Below, in pieces: positions 7,881 through 21,529 of a DNA stretch of 52,063 nt; position 1 is the first letter of the stretch; each line of letters opens with the position of its first letter. The stretch comes from Prosthecobacter debontii. GTDB taxonomy: Bacteria > Verrucomicrobiota > Verrucomicrobiia > Verrucomicrobiales > Akkermansiaceae. A program made the translations under genes and the position numbers. The notes beneath the pieces were generated by a model. The model saw only the letters and a list, made by a program, of their open reading frames with translations. It was not told the DNA's origin and did no database searches. The stretch covers positions 1 through 52,063 of the forward strand of contig CAMBTP010000017.1 in the NCBI GenBank assembly GCA_945870855.1, given 5' to 3'.

Positions 7881-8272
7881 CCGGCGGTGCCTCCTCCGCC
7901 GCAAACCTCTCCATCCTCGGCGGCGGAACCTTCCGGCTCATCCTCCGGCTCGAAGGACGTGCCGCAGCCGCAGGAACGCCGCGCCTTGGGGTTGTGAATC
8001 TTAAAACCGGCATCCGTAAGATCATCGGAAAAATCGACCTCGCAGCCGCGCAGCTTATCGATGCTGTCCGCAGCGATGATCACTCGCGCCCCGCCCATTT
8101 CCACGATCTCATCACCGCTCTCCGGCTCCGCCACTTTCATCTCATACTGCCAACCCGCGCAGCCACCCTTGCTCACGCCAAGCCGCAATCCCGCCGTTGA
8201 AGAAGATGTCTTGCTCCCCAAAAGAAGCGCCAGTTCCTCCTGTGCCTTGCCGGTGATTTCGATGAATGCCAC
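7877..8272 (-). CDS. IscA/ErpA/HesB-type iron-sulfur cluster assembly protein
   Basis: 131 residues with the A-type carrier fold. The three conserved cysteines are visible: Cys38 in GGCAGWQY and Cys101/Cys103 in SCGCGTSF. These proteins accept and pass on Fe-S clusters in the cytoplasm. Unusual is a Glu/Gly-rich tail (about 107-131) containing one more Cys (EVCGGGG). The gene overlaps the following membrane-protein gene by 4 bp and follows pgi by 42 bp on the same strand. No isc or suf cluster is nearby, so whether this is IscA, ErpA or SufA-like is open. Confidence 0.88.
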   Translation of the reverse strand: MAFIEITGKAQEELALLLGSKTSSSTAGLRLGVSKGGCAGWQYEMKVAEPESGDEIVEMGGARVIIAADSIDKLRGCEVDFSDDLTDAGFKIHNPKARRSCGCGTSFEPEDEPEGSAAEDGEVCGGGGTAG

Positions 8273-8314
8273 GTGCGGAAAATATCCTGATTGCCTGGAG
8301 TTGAAACCTTAAAC

Positions 8315-9859
8315 TCAAAGCTGAAACAAATCATCCGCTGGAGTCTTCCCGATCGATATCTGTGCTTCGCCGTTGTTGGCGAGGTGGACTAGACAGTGAT
8401 AGACCGCCTCGGGATCGCCATCGACCTCGAAGGCGACTTGCTCCGCCGTTTTCGCTTCGGAAACGAGACGGCTGCGAACCTGCCCTAGCAGGTTGAGGAA
8501 GGTGACGGCAGCGGCTTTCCCCGCCTCGACGCCTGGCTGGTGATAGGCGTTGATGTTTACGAGGGAGGCGTAGAAGGAAACCGTTCGCTCGAACAACGCG
8601 ATGAGCAGGCCGAGGTTGAAAGGCGAGACCTCGCGGATCGAGATTGTGAGTGAATTGCGCCCGCTGTCATAAAGCGCGCTGCGGGTGCCGCGCAGGAAAC
8701 CTTGCAGGTAGTCTTGGCTAGTGTTACCAGGATCGACCTCGATGGATTTCCCCTTCCGTCCGCGGCGCACCTCAATGAAGCACGCGAAGAAATTGTTCAC
8801 CCCGTCGCGGAGTTGCTGGACGTAAGCGTGCTGATCGGTGGAGCCCTTGTTTCCATAAACGGCGATGCCTTGGTTCACGATGTTGCCATCGAGATCCTTC
8901 TCCTTGCCAAGGGATTCCATGACGAGCTGCTGGAGATACTTGGAAAACAGCACCAGCGAATCCTTGTAAGGTAGAACGACCATATCCTTTTCACCCTTGC
9001 CGTTCGTCGCCTTGTGCCAAGCGATGGCGAGACGCATCGCCACGTTTTTTCCGGCGTCGTGAACCCGAGTTTTTTCATCCATCGCAGCCGCGCCGGCCAG
9101 CATACTATCGATGTCGAGACCTTGTAATGCAGCGGGGACGAGTCCGACGGTAGAAAGCACGGAGGTGCGCCCGCCGACCCAGTCATCCATCGGGAAGCGC
9201 GCGATGAAACCCTGCTCCGTCGCGAACTTGTCGAGCTTGGATCCGATGCCAGTTACCGCGACCGCATGTTTCCCAAAATCGATACCCGCTATCTCGAACG
9301 CGGCTTTCGCCTCTAGCATCCCGTTGCGCGTCTCGGGCGTGCCGCCGGATTTCGAGATCACGAGTATCAATGTTTCCTCAAGGTTCAATGTAGCGAGCGT
9401 ATCGTCGATACCTTGCGGATCGGTGTTGTCGAAAAATGCGATGGGCATCCTCGCCTTCTGGCCGATGGCTTGGGAAACGAGTTGGGGCCCCAACGCCGAA
9501 CCGCCAATGCCTATCAGCAGGATCTGTTTGAATGACCCGCCGTTCGCCGCGCGCACCTCACCGGTGTGCACTTTTCCCACGAATTCCTTCAGCGCCTTGA
9601 GAGGTTCGGTGATCGCCGCCTTCAGCTCAGGCGTCGGTGCCAGATCCGCATTGCGCAGCCAGTAGTGGCCGACCATGCGCCCCTCGTCCGGGTTCGCGAT
9701 GGCACCGCTTTCCAGCGAGACCATATCGGCGAAGGCCTTTTCCACCTTCGCGCCAAGGGCGTCGGTGTAAGTATTGTCTAGATCCATCAGCGAAAGATCC
9801 AGGCTGAAGCCAAGGTCATCGTATCGCACCAAATTCTCGTTGTAGGTTTTCCAGCTCAT
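8315..9859 (-). CDS. pgi: glucose-6-phosphate isomerase
   Basis: 514 residues; interconverts glucose-6-phosphate and fructose-6-phosphate in glycolysis and gluconeogenesis. SIS-type sugar-phosphate motifs are clear: GIGGSALGP, SKSGGTPETRNGML, and the catalytic region GNKGSTDQHAYVQQLRDG. Length fits bacterial PGI. The first in a minus-strand run with the IscA-like gene and the membrane protein. The 171 bp upstream contain the left repeat of the GxxExxY cassette and no convincing promoter. Confidence 0.95.
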   Translation of the reverse strand: MSWKTYNENLVRYDDLGFSLDLSLMDLDNTYTDALGAKVEKAFADMVSLESGAIANPDEGRMVGHYWLRNADLAPTPELKAAITEPLKALKEFVGKVHTGEVRAANGGSFKQILLIGIGGSALGPQLVSQAIGQKARMPIAFFDNTDPQGIDDTLATLNLEETLILVISKSGGTPETRNGMLEAKAAFEIAGIDFGKHAVAVTGIGSKLDKFATEQGFIARFPMDDWVGGRTSVLSTVGLVPAALQGLDIDSMLAGAAAMDEKTRVHDAGKNVAMRLAIAWHKATNGKGEKDMVVLPYKDSLVLFSKYLQQLVMESLGKEKDLDGNIVNQGIAVYGNKGSTDQHAYVQQLRDGVNNFFACFIEVRRGRKGKSIEVDPGNTSQDYLQGFLRGTRSALYDSGRNSLTISIREVSPFNLGLLIALFERTVSFYASLVNINAYHQPGVEAGKAAAVTFLNLLGQVRSRLVSEAKTAEQVAFEVDGDPEAVYHCLVHLANNGEAQISIGKTPADDLFQL

Positions 9860-9932
9860 TTTATTTTGGGTAAATGTTCGTTAATCAGAGGTTTCACAGA
9901 AAAGCAAGCCGGGGGCTAGAATAGAAGAGACA

Positions 9933-9965
9933 AACCACGGATGGACGCGGATGAACGCGGATGGA
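9933..9965. repeat. left inverted repeat of GxxExxY cassette
   Basis: The segment is built from a short unit, ACGGATGGACGCGGATGAACGCGGATGG. The same unit appears inverted at 10410-10458, on the other side of the GxxExxY gene. Such degenerate GATGAACGCGGAT repeats are a known companion of GxxExxY genes. Confidence 0.8.
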
Positions 9966-10030
9966 TGATGAAACAGATTCTCCGCTTGCGGATCCGTCCG
10001 CTACTTCATGCGTGTTGATACGTGGTTCTC

Positions 10031-10429
10031 TCATTGTTTCGGAAAATGGTTGATGACGTGTTTCCACTCCAGTTGGCCGCGCTTGAAATTAAGGATAAGC
10101 CCCACTGGATGGCCAGTGATTTTCAGGTAGTTGAGCATCTGGCCGAGTTCATGATCCGTGATGCGGTCGATGACCTTGGCATCGACAACGACAAAGCCGA
10201 ACACGATCAAGTCCGGGATGTATTCCCCAACCCTCACGCCTTTGTAAACCACATCATAACGCGGCTGCTGGACGTAGGGAATGCCACGCAAGCCGAACTC
10301 CACGCAGAGCGAATTCTCGTAGGGTTTCTCCACAAGACCGTTTCCCAAGGCATTCAGAACCTCGAATGCGCAACCGATGACAGCACCCGTCTCACCCTCG
10401 TATCTCAATCCGTGTTCATCCGCGTTCAT
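10031..10429 (-). CDS. GxxExxY family protein
   Basis: 132 residues from the ATG at 10429 (MNADEHGL); a TTG start at 10468 would add 13 residues. The family name motif is present as GLVEKPY near residue 30, followed by YENSLCVE. A nuclease-like acidic/Lys pattern follows (DLIVFGFVVVDAKVID), reminiscent of PD-(D/E)XK folds, though the biochemical role of the family is not established. The first codons lie inside the right-hand inverted repeat (10410-10458), so part of the N-terminus is encoded by repeat DNA. This looks like a mobile or spreading cassette rather than part of the pgi or apt operon. Confidence 0.82.
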   Translation of the reverse strand: MNADEHGLRYEGETGAVIGCAFEVLNALGNGLVEKPYENSLCVEFGLRGIPYVQQPRYDVVYKGVRVGEYIPDLIVFGFVVVDAKVIDRITDHELGQMLNYLKITGHPVGLILNFKRGQLEWKHVINHFPKQ

Positions 10430-10458
10430 CCGTGGTTGGATTTCTTCATCCGTGGTTA
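10410..10458. repeat. right inverted repeat of GxxExxY cassette, overlaps gene start
   Basis: Contains CCGTGTTCATCCGCGTTCATC, shown here as about 21 bases of a longer degenerate array, and a further CATCCGTGGTTA unit. It is the inverse of 9933-9965. The ATG of the GxxExxY gene (10427-10429 on the minus strand) is inside it. Confidence 0.78.
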
Positions 10459-10480
10459 AATTTTCCAAAGTCTGCCCTTT

Positions 10481-10999
10481 TCAGTAGTTCAGGATGGATT
10501 GCACCTTTCCCCCTGGGAGTTTGTCGCGCCCGCCGAGGAAGGAAAGCTCGATCAAAAAGGAAACCGCCACGATGTCTGCGCCGAGGCCGTCGAGGAGTTT
10601 CACGGCCGCCGCCGCGGTGCCTCCGGTTGCCAGCAGATCGTCCACAAGCAGAATTTTCTCGCCGGGAATCACCGCGTCTTCGTGAATCTCCACAATGGCC
10701 TCGCCGTATTCCAGCGCGTAGGCCTCCTCTTTGCAGTTCCATGGCAGCTTGCCCTTTTTCCGCACTGGCACGAAACCTACACCCAAGCGATCCGCCACCG
10801 CCGCCGCGAAAATGAAGCCCCGCGCGTCGATACCTACCACCTTGTCCACCTTCGCTCCTCCTGCCGTCTCACAGAGCAAGTCGATGGATGCTCGGAACAG
10901 AACGCCATCAGCGAGAATGGGTGTGATATCCTTAAAAACAATTCCCTCCTTCGGAAATCCATGAACATCGCGGATCGCATTTCTTAAGCGCTCAATCAT
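10481..10999 (-). CDS. apt: adenine phosphoribosyltransferase
   Basis: Salvages adenine to AMP with PRPP in the cytoplasm. 172 residues from the ATG at 10999; the frame reaches a TTG two codons earlier. Type I phosphoribosyltransferase signature: ILLVDDLLATGGTA (PRPP loop). GFPKEGIVFKDITP near the N-terminus and ARGFIFAAAVA are diagnostic of Apt. Length matches the family (about 170-180). It lies downstream of rpoC beyond a strong terminator, so it needs its own promoter, which I do not see clearly in 11000-11100. Confidence 0.94.
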   Translation of the reverse strand: MIERLRNAIRDVHGFPKEGIVFKDITPILADGVLFRASIDLLCETAGGAKVDKVVGIDARGFIFAAAVADRLGVGFVPVRKKGKLPWNCKEEAYALEYGEAIVEIHEDAVIPGEKILLVDDLLATGGTAAAAVKLLDGLGADIVAVSFLIELSFLGGRDKLPGGKVQSILNY

Positions 11000-11108
11000 G
11001 TCCAAGCTTTATCCCAACCGCCTCTCAGAGCAAGAACTGAGGCGGGAAGAGGCAGGAAAACAGCGAAACGTAGGCTTCTGCCCGGCTGCCTTCGGAAGAA
11101 TGAAGAAT

Positions 11109-11146
11109 GGGCTGAAGCCCATGGCCCTCGGTAGGCTGAAGCCTAC
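11109..11146. repeat. two REP-like hairpins sharing GGCTGAAGCC core
   Basis: GGGCTGAAGCCC (11109-11120) and GTAGGCTGAAGCCTAC (11131-11146) are perfect short palindromes with a GA loop and the same core. They lie between apt and the rpoC terminator in the 216-bp spacer. They may be remnants of a dispersed repeat family. Confidence 0.6.
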
Positions 11147-11165
11147 TCTCCTTTCCAAAAAATGA

Positions 11166-11199
11166 AAAACCCCGGCCATCTCGTGATGACCGGGGTTTT
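11166..11199 (-). terminator. Rho-independent terminator of rpoC
   Basis: Perfect stem AAAACCCCGG / CCGGGGTTTT with further pairing (CCATC / GATG) inside, 17 bp past the rpoC stop. On the minus strand the stem is followed by a T-rich run (TTTTTCATTTTTT), as expected for intrinsic termination. Confidence 0.88.
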
Positions 11200-11215
11200 G
11201 TGAATTTATAGCGTA

Positions 11216-15367
<4,152 letters not shown>

Positions 15368-15410
15368 GATAGGTAGTAATGTTAAATGTTAAGTTGGTTT
15401 CGCGTTTAGA

Positions 15411-18400
15411 TTACAGGGTGAGATCATCGAGGGAGAAGTCATCCACACCTCCGCCGGCGAGCGGCGAGCCGTGGGTGCTTTGACCTTGGCGTCCGGGACG
15501 GACATCGAGACCGAGGGATTGCATTTCCTTGATGAGGACATTGAACGATTCCGGCGTGCCGGCTTCGAGATTGTTATCGCCTTTGACGATCGCCTCGTAG
15601 ATGCGGGTGCGTCCTTGAACGTCGTCGGATTTAACAGTGAGGATTTCTTGGAGGGTGTAAGCTGCGCCGTATGCTTGTAGCGCCCATACTTCCATCTCGC
15701 CGAAACGCTGACCACCGTATTGCGCCTTACCACCGAGCGGCTGCTGGGTAACAAGCGAATAGGGACCGACGGCGCGGGCGTGGATCTTGTCGGCGACAAG
15801 GTGACCCAGCTTCAGCATGTAGATCATACCGACCACGACAGGGTTGTGGAAAGCTTCACCAGTGCGGCCATCATAGAGGGTCGATTTACCGGCGATGCTG
15901 CCATCCTTGCCATCACCGATCCAAGTGTAGCCGCGGGTTTCGGGCTCGTTGGGCTTGCGCTCACGGGCTTTTTCGCCGCCACCGACCATTTTCACACCAT
16001 CGACCTTTTTGGCCTCAGACATGAATTCCCAGATGCGCTGTTCCTTGATCCCGTCGAAAATGGGCGTCGCGACCGTGAAGCCGAGAGCCTTAGCTGCAAC
16101 GCCGAGGTGTGTTTCGAGAACCTGGCCAACGTTCATCCGAGAAGGAACACCTAGAGGATTGAGGCAGATGTCAACCGGCGTTCCGTCATGGAGATAGGGC
16201 ATATCCTCCTCGGGAACGATAATGGCGACAACTCCCTTGTTACCATGGCGACCGGCCATCTTGTCACCGACGGAGAGCTTGCGCTTCGCGGCGATGAAGA
16301 TCTTTACCTCTTTGATGACACCGGGATCCACGTCGTCACCGGACTCGAGTTGGTCGAGTTTGCGCTCGCGGTCGGTGTCCAGCTCCTGGAAACGGCCTTG
16401 GAAGGAATTGATAATTTCAACGATCTTGTTACGGATCGGGGAAGGATCGATCTCAATGTGATCGTGAACCGAGGCGAGTTTGCGGAGCAAGGTCTTGGTG
16501 ATCTTGCGGTTCGCGGGGATGATAATCTCGCCGGTTTGAGCGTTCACCACGTCGAGCGGGATTTTCTCACCGAGCAGGATGTCGGAAAGTTTCTCCGTGA
16601 GATCGTCGGTGAGCTTATCGGCTTTTTTCTTGTGCTCGTCGTTGATCTTTTTGAGGTGCTTTTTCAGCTCCACGGGATCCACCTTTTCGGCGCGCTTCTT
16701 GGCGAGGCCGTGCGAGGAAACGCGGATGTCTTGGACAATGCCGGTGCAGCCGGATGGTACGCGCAGCGAGGTGTCCTTCACGTCCGCGGCTTTCTCACCG
16801 AAGATGGCACGCAGTAGGCGCTCCTCGGGAGCGAGTTCAGTCTCGGATTTCGGGGTGATCTTGCCGACGAGGATGTCGCCGGGCTTCACCTCGGCACCGA
16901 TCCGGATGATCCCGTCATGGTCGAGGTTGCGGAGTGCTTCCTCACCAACGTTCGGGATGTCGCGGGTGATTTCCTCGGGACCGAGCTTGGTATCGCGGGC
17001 GGCGACATCGAACTCGGAGATGTGGATCGAGGTATAGACGTCGTCCTTCACCACGCGCTCGGAGATGACGATGGCATCCTCGAAGTTGTAGCCGTTCCAT
17101 GGCATGAACGCGACAAGGACGTTACGGCCGATGGCCAACTCGCCGTTCTCTGTGTTCGGACCGTCGGCAAGGACTTGGCCTTTCTTGATCTTTTGACCGA
17201 CCTTGACGATGGGCTTCTGGTTGATGCAGGTGCTGGCGTTCGAGCGCATGAACTTGCGTAGCGGATAGGCGAAAATACCCTTGGCCACGTTTGTTTTGAC
17301 AATTTCCGGCTCACTAAGGAATTTCTCCTCAGAAACGGGCAGCTTACCGTCGATGGTGGTGATGATGATCTCGGCAGTGGCTGCGGCTACGATGCCGGCA
17401 GCCTCGGAGACGACCACGGCGCGCGAGTCGCGGGCGGCCTTGGCCTCAAGGCCGGTGCCGACGAGCGGTGCCTCGGAAACAAGGAGCGGCACGCCTTGGC
17501 GTTGCATGTTCGATCCCATCAGCGCGCGGTTGGCGTCATCGTGTTCAAGGAACGGGATGAGACCAGCTGCGACAGATACGAGCTGCTTCGGCGAAACATC
17601 CATGTAGTGCACTGCATCCGGAGTGGACTCGATGAACTCACCGCGCTCGCGAGCGTCGATGCGGTCTTTCTCAAAGCGGCAAGCCTTGTCGATCACGTTG
17701 GATGCCTGAGCGATGAGGTAGTTTTCCTCTTGGTCGGCTGTTAGATATTCGATCTCGTTGGTGACCTTGCCGTTCTTAACCTTGCGGTAAGGGGTTTCGA
17801 TGAAACCGAACTCGTTGATGCGGGCGTAGGTGCACATCGAGTTGATGAGGCCGATGTTCGGGCCTTCCGGAGTCTCGATAGGGCAGATGCGGCCGTAGTG
17901 GGACGGATGCACGTCACGAACTTCGAAGCCGGCACGGTCACGATTCAAACCACCTGGTCCAAGGGCAGAGAGGCGGCGCTTGTGTGTAAGCTCGGCCAGA
18001 GGGTTGGTCTGGTCCATGAACTGGGAAAGCTGCGAACGGCCGAAGAAATCACGCACGACGGCGGAAAGCGCCTTCGGGTTGATGAGTTTCTGGGGAGTCA
18101 TGCCCTCGATGTTCACATCGAACAATGTCATGCGCTCCTTCACCAAGCGCTCGGTGCGGGCGAGGCCGACGCGGCACTGGTTGGCGAGAAGCTCGCCCAC
18201 GGCACGGACGCGGCGTGAACCAAGGTGATCGATGTCGTCGATGACACCCTCGCCTTTTTTCAGCTTCAGGATGTAGCGGACGGCGGCGAGGAAATCCTCG
18301 GACACCATGATACGCTGGTCGGAATCGACACCGATGCCGAGCTTCTGATTAATTTTGTAACGACCGACACGGGTAAGGTCATATTTCTTCGCATCGAAGA

Positions 18401-19361
18401 ACAGGCGTTTAAGCAAAGCGCGGGCGTTGGAGGCTGTCGGAGGATCGCCGGGGCGTAGCTTACGATAGATGTCCTTTAGAGCGGATTCCTCATCCTTCGC
18501 GGGATCCTTGCGTAGTGATTTGAGAAGGATTTCGTCCTCGCGGCCGTCGATTACTTCAAGTTTCTTCTGGCCGAGTTCGACGAGTTGCTTGACGATACCT
18601 GCGGTAAGCGGCTCGTATGCTTTCGCGATGACAAGTTCGCCGTCGAGGATGTCTTCGAAGGGCACCTTGTGGCCGAGTTCCGCTTCGTCGATCTTGCTGT
18701 TGAGGGCGAGGTTTTCGATCGAATAGAAATGGCTGACGATATCGCGGTCGGTAGGGTAGCCCAGAACGCGGAGGAAAGTGGTCGCGAGGAACTTCCGGCG
18801 GCGGCGGCGGCGGTCGAGATAGACATATAGTAGATCGTTCGTGTCGAACTGCACTTCGAGCCATGAGCCGCGGTCAGGAATGATGCGGAAGGAGTGCAGC
18901 ATCTTGCCGTTAAGGTGCTGGGAAGTCTCGAAGCAGATGCCCGGCGAGCGATGAAGCTGGGAAACGATCACGCGTTCCGCGCCGTTGATAATGAACGTGC
19001 CGCGGCGGGTCATCATCGGCAGTTCGCCCATGTAAACACGCTCTTTCTTGGTGCCGGTCTCGTCCTTTAACTTGAAGGTCACGTAGAGAGCGGCGGAAAA
19101 TGACTCACCATTGCGGAGAGAGTCGAGGGAAGTGATTTTTGGATCCTCGATGTCGTATGAGACGAAGTCCAACTCAACGGCGTCGTCGTAAGACTTGATA
19201 GGGAAGACCTCGCGAAACACGGCCTGAAGACCGGTGTCGGAACGGTCACCATGAGAAGCTTCCTTTTGTAGGAACTCGTCGTAAGACCTGCTCTGTACCT
19301 CAATGAGGTTGGGTGGTTCGATAACTTCTTCAAATTTTCCGAAATAGAGACGTTCAGCCAT
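15411..19361 (-). CDS. rpoB: RNA polymerase beta subunit
   Basis: 1316 residues. The rifampicin pocket reads [20 protein letters not shown], so the residues matching E. coli Asp516, His526 and Ser531 are wild type, which predicts a sensitive polymerase. Downstream are the conserved GPNIGLI, the [14 protein letters not shown] active-site segment, and the C-terminal [19 protein letters not shown]. Its ATG (19359-19361) has no clear Shine-Dalgarno. The 232-bp gap to rplL contains a strong hairpin that may tune polymerase versus ribosomal protein output. Confidence 0.99.
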   Translation of the reverse strand: MAERLYFGKFEEVIEPPNLIEVQSRSYDEFLQKEASHGDRSDTGLQAVFREVFPIKSYDDAVELDFVSYDIEDPKITSLDSLRNGESFSAALYVTFKLKDETGTKKERVYMGELPMMTRRGTFIINGAERVIVSQLHRSPGICFETSQHLNGKMLHSFRIIPDRGSWLEVQFDTNDLLYVYLDRRRRRRKFLATTFLRVLGYPTDRDIVSHFYSIENLALNSKIDEAELGHKVPFEDILDGELVIAKAYEPLTAGIVKQLVELGQKKLEVIDGREDEILLKSLRKDPAKDEESALKDIYRKLRPGDPPTASNARALLKRLFFDAKKYDLTRVGRYKINQKLGIGVDSDQRIMVSEDFLAAVRYILKLKKGEGVIDDIDHLGSRRVRAVGELLANQCRVGLARTERLVKERMTLFDVNIEGMTPQKLINPKALSAVVRDFFGRSQLSQFMDQTNPLAELTHKRRLSALGPGGLNRDRAGFEVRDVHPSHYGRICPIETPEGPNIGLINSMCTYARINEFGFIETPYRKVKNGKVTNEIEYLTADQEENYLIAQASNVIDKACRFEKDRIDARERGEFIESTPDAVHYMDVSPKQLVSVAAGLIPFLEHDDANRALMGSNMQRQGVPLLVSEAPLVGTGLEAKAARDSRAVVVSEAAGIVAAATAEIIITTIDGKLPVSEEKFLSEPEIVKTNVAKGIFAYPLRKFMRSNASTCINQKPIVKVGQKIKKGQVLADGPNTENGELAIGRNVLVAFMPWNGYNFEDAIVISERVVKDDVYTSIHISEFDVAARDTKLGPEEITRDIPNVGEEALRNLDHDGIIRIGAEVKPGDILVGKITPKSETELAPEERLLRAIFGEKAADVKDTSLRVPSGCTGIVQDIRVSSHGLAKKRAEKVDPVELKKHLKKINDEHKKKADKLTDDLTEKLSDILLGEKIPLDVVNAQTGEIIIPANRKITKTLLRKLASVHDHIEIDPSPIRNKIVEIINSFQGRFQELDTDRERKLDQLESGDDVDPGVIKEVKIFIAAKRKLSVGDKMAGRHGNKGVVAIIVPEEDMPYLHDGTPVDICLNPLGVPSRMNVGQVLETHLGVAAKALGFTVATPIFDGIKEQRIWEFMSEAKKVDGVKMVGGGEKARERKPNEPETRGYTWIGDGKDGSIAGKSTLYDGRTGEAFHNPVVVGMIYMLKLGHLVADKIHARAVGPYSLVTQQPLGGKAQYGGQRFGEMEVWALQAYGAAYTLQEILTVKSDDVQGRTRIYEAIVKGDNNLEAGTPESFNVLIKEMQSLGLDVRPGRQGQSTHGSPLAGGGVDDFSLDDLTL

Positions 19362-19549
19362 GGTGGTGCGGTGGTAGTGGAGTTACGGGTTCAGGCCCGG
19401 AGCCTTTTTAGGCTCGGGCGACTTGGGATCAGGTAGTAGACGGAGAGGACAAATGTAAGAAAACGGCGCGTAACACCTTTGGTTTGGATGGAGTCACGTG
19501 TCGGTTCCGAATTTGCGTAGGAGTTGAAATGAGAGCGAGGAGGGAAATG

Positions 19550-19578
19550 CCCGGGACAGATACAGGATCTGCCCCGGG
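19550..19578 (-). promoter_or_regulatory. hairpin in rplL-rpoB spacer, candidate attenuator
   Basis: Twelve-bp stem (CCCGGGACAGAT / ATCTGCCCCGGG, one G-U) with a 5-nt loop, 15 bp past the rplL stop. No long T-run follows on the minus strand, so it would be a partial terminator or RNA-processing site. E. coli has an attenuator at the same place in the operon. Confidence 0.6.
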
Positions 19579-19593
19579 GAAATCCTTTGCGGG

Positions 19594-19971
19594 TTACTTG
19601 AGCTCGATGGTCGCTCCAGCTTCCTCGAGTTTCTTCTTGGCAGCTTCTCCGGCTTCCTTGGAAACGCCTTCGAGGACGTTGATAGGTGCGCTTTCGACAA
19701 GCTTCTTCGCATCGGCGAGACCGAGGCCTGGGGCAACTTCACGAACCGCCTTAATGACGGCGATCTTGTTGGCACCTGCTCCGGTGATGACGACGTTGAA
19801 CTCGGTTTGCTCTTCAGCTGCTTCGGCTGGGCCTGCGGAGGCGGCTGGACCTGCGGCGACTGCCGCGGCTGCCGAGACACCCCAGGTTTCTTCGAGTTGC
19901 TTAACGAGGTCGACAGCTTCCAGGACGGTAAGCTTGCCGAGTTCTTCTACTAGGTTTGCGATATTTGACAT
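19594..19971 (-). CDS. rplL: ribosomal protein L7/L12
   Basis: 125 residues; the multicopy stalk protein that recruits translation GTPases. N-terminal dimerisation helix, a flexible Ala/Gly/Pro hinge (about 33-52), then the C-terminal domain with [26 protein letters not shown] good Shine-Dalgarno (AAGGAG) precedes the ATG by about 8 nt. It follows rplJ after 140 bp that hold two small hairpins. Confidence 0.98.
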   Translation of the reverse strand: MSNIANLVEELGKLTVLEAVDLVKQLEETWGVSAAAAVAAGPAASAGPAEAAEEQTEFNVVITGAGANKIAVIKAVREVAPGLGLADAKKLVESAPINVLEGVSKEAGEAAKKKLEEAGATIELK

Positions 19972-19999
19972 GTATTTTCTCCTTTTGCGGTATCGTCGC

Positions 20000-20038
20000 C
20001 CCCAGAGCTTCTGGGGATTTCAGCCTCCCTGCTGGGAG
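20000..20038 (-). promoter_or_regulatory. two hairpins in rplJ-rplL spacer
   Basis: CCCCAGA-GCT-TCTGGGG (20000-20016) and CTCCC-TGCT-GGGAG (20025-20038) are perfect short stems. The 140-bp spacer is unusually long for this operon. The hairpins may protect mRNA or help the excess of L7/L12 over L10; that is inference. Confidence 0.45.
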
Positions 20039-20111
20039 ACCGACGAGGAACCATTTGTTAATCAGGCCTTCGCGTGGAGACGCTGGAGCCATCCGTTCAA
20101 ATTGTTTTTTC

Positions 20112-20717
20112 TTATTCGGCTGTTGCTTCGGCTGTAGCTTCGGTTGCTGCTTCGGTTGCTGCTTCGGTTGCTGCTTCGGCAACGGGTGCCTCTGCGGCTT
20201 CAGCAGCGGGTTCTTCCGAGGCACCGGATGAAAAGTGTTGGCGCTCCGGATCGAACTTCTCGAGAAGGATGCGGGCGATGCGGGTAGCGGGCTCGTTGAT
20301 GAGACCGAGAAGCTGTGAAAGCACGGCTTCTCGCGAAGGGATGTCCGCGATGGCCTTGAGCTTGTCGCCATCGAGCACGTCCTTGCCGAGAATACCGATT
20401 TTCATTTCGGGCTTCTTGAATTCCTTCTCGAAGTTCTTGAGGACTTTCGCAGCGGAAAATACTTCGGCATTGCCGGTTACGAAGGCCGTCTGGCCGACGA
20501 GATCCGCACCAACATCTGGGAGGCCAGCTTCGCTGAGAGCCTTGCGCATGTAGCTGTTCTTGGCGACGGTGCACTTGGCTCCGTTATCGCTGAGGCGGTT
20601 GCGTAGTTCGCTGAACTGGGGAACGGTGAGGCCGGTGTAATCGATGACGATCACATAAGGCGAGTCGTTGACCCGTGCCAGCAGGCTGTCGATGATGATT
20701 TGTTTATCTGGATTCAT
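20112..20717 (-). CDS. rplJ: ribosomal protein L10 with Ala/Glu repeat tail
   Basis: 201 residues; anchors L7/L12 dimers to 23S rRNA. The core (MNPDKQIIIDSLLARV..., FVTGNAEVFSAAKVLKNFEKE) is typical, but about 30 residues are added at the C-terminus, rich in Ala, Glu and Thr with a 4-residue period. The DNA behind it holds five 12-bp units at 20117-20176 (three identical: CGGTTGCTGCTT on the plus strand), so length may vary by slippage. E. coli L10 has 165 residues. Starts 18 bp after rplA. Confidence 0.96.
   Translation of the reverse strand: MNPDKQIIIDSLLARVNDSPYVIVIDYTGLTVPQFSELRNRLSDNGAKCTVAKNSYMRKALSEAGLPDVGADLVGQTAFVTGNAEVFSAAKVLKNFEKEFKKPEMKIGILGKDVLDGDKLKAIADIPSREAVLSQLLGLINEPATRIARILLEKFDPERQHFSSGASEEPAAEAAEAPVAEAATEAATEAATEATAEATAE
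20117..20176. repeat. 12-bp minisatellite in the rplJ tail
   Basis: Five contiguous 12-bp units: CGGCTGTTGCTT, CGGCTGTAGCTT and three times CGGTTGCTGCTT (plus strand). In frame they encode the Ala/Glu/Thr tail of L10. Repeat number changes would keep the frame. Confidence 0.85.
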
Positions 20718-20735
20718 TGTCGTTGTTTGCTGGTG

Positions 20736-21443
20736 TTATGCGATGGCTTTCGTGTAGGCCGATGCTTCAAGCGGGAGACCCGGAAGCATGGTGGCCGCGA
20801 GTGTGACTGCCTGGATGAAATTACCTTTGGCCGATGCGGGTTTGGCGCGAGCGACGCTTTCAAGAAACGCGCGGGCGTTGTCCTCAAGTTGCTTTTCGTC
20901 GAAGCTGGCTTTACCGATCGCTCCGGAAACGTTGCCGTTTTTGTCGAGTTTGTAGTCGATCCGACCAGCTTTAACTTCCTTGATCGCCTTGGCGACATCG
21001 TCGGTGACGGTGCCGGTCTTGGGGTTGGGCATCAGGCCACGTGGGCCGAGGACGCGGGCGATCTTACGAACTTCCGCCATGGCGTCGGGAGTGGCGATCG
21101 CGGAATCGAAATCGACGAAACCTTCCTGCACTTTTTTGATGAGATCTTCGTAACCTACGTGTTCGGCTCCAGCCGCGATGGCGGCTTCGGCTGCGGCACC
21201 CTGTGCGAACACCACGACGCGAACATTCTTACCCGTTCCGTGAGGAAGGGAAACGGATCCACGAACCATCTGGTCGCTCTTGCGAGGATCAACCCCGAGG
21301 CGGAAGGAAAGCGTAACGGTAGGTGTGAACTTCGGGGCGGGAAGTTTCTTCACGGTGCTGATCGCATCCGTGAGTGAGTAGGATTTTCCGGCGCCGACGA
21401 GTTCGACGGCTTTCCGGTAGCGTTTGCTGCGTTGTTTGGACAT
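20736..21443 (-). CDS. rplA: ribosomal protein L1
   Basis: 235 residues, normal length. Binds the L1 stalk of 23S rRNA and in many bacteria represses the rplK-rplA mRNA. Recognised from [24 protein letters not shown], and the signature DVVxATPD-like stretch ([31 protein letters not shown], of which [10 protein letters not shown] is diagnostic). Two small GC-rich hairpins lie in the 86-bp spacer to rplK. Confidence 0.97.
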   Translation of the reverse strand: MSKQRSKRYRKAVELVGAGKSYSLTDAISTVKKLPAPKFTPTVTLSFRLGVDPRKSDQMVRGSVSLPHGTGKNVRVVVFAQGAAAEAAIAAGAEHVGYEDLIKKVQEGFVDFDSAIATPDAMAEVRKIARVLGPRGLMPNPKTGTVTDDVAKAIKEVKAGRIDYKLDKNGNVSGAIGKASFDEKQLEDNARAFLESVARAKPASAKGNFIQAVTLAATMLPGLPLEASAYTKAIA

Positions 21444-21529
21444 GTTGTTTCTTGGTTTGCAGTGATAACGGACAGGACTTGCATCCCACCCTCTTGCGGG
21501 TGCTCCCCTTTCGGGTAGCGGAGATTTTC

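Noticed and set aside
9933..10458. GATGAACGCGGAT repeats as a CRISPR array
   Set aside because: Units are degenerate, inverted on the two sides, without constant spacers, and no cas gene is near.
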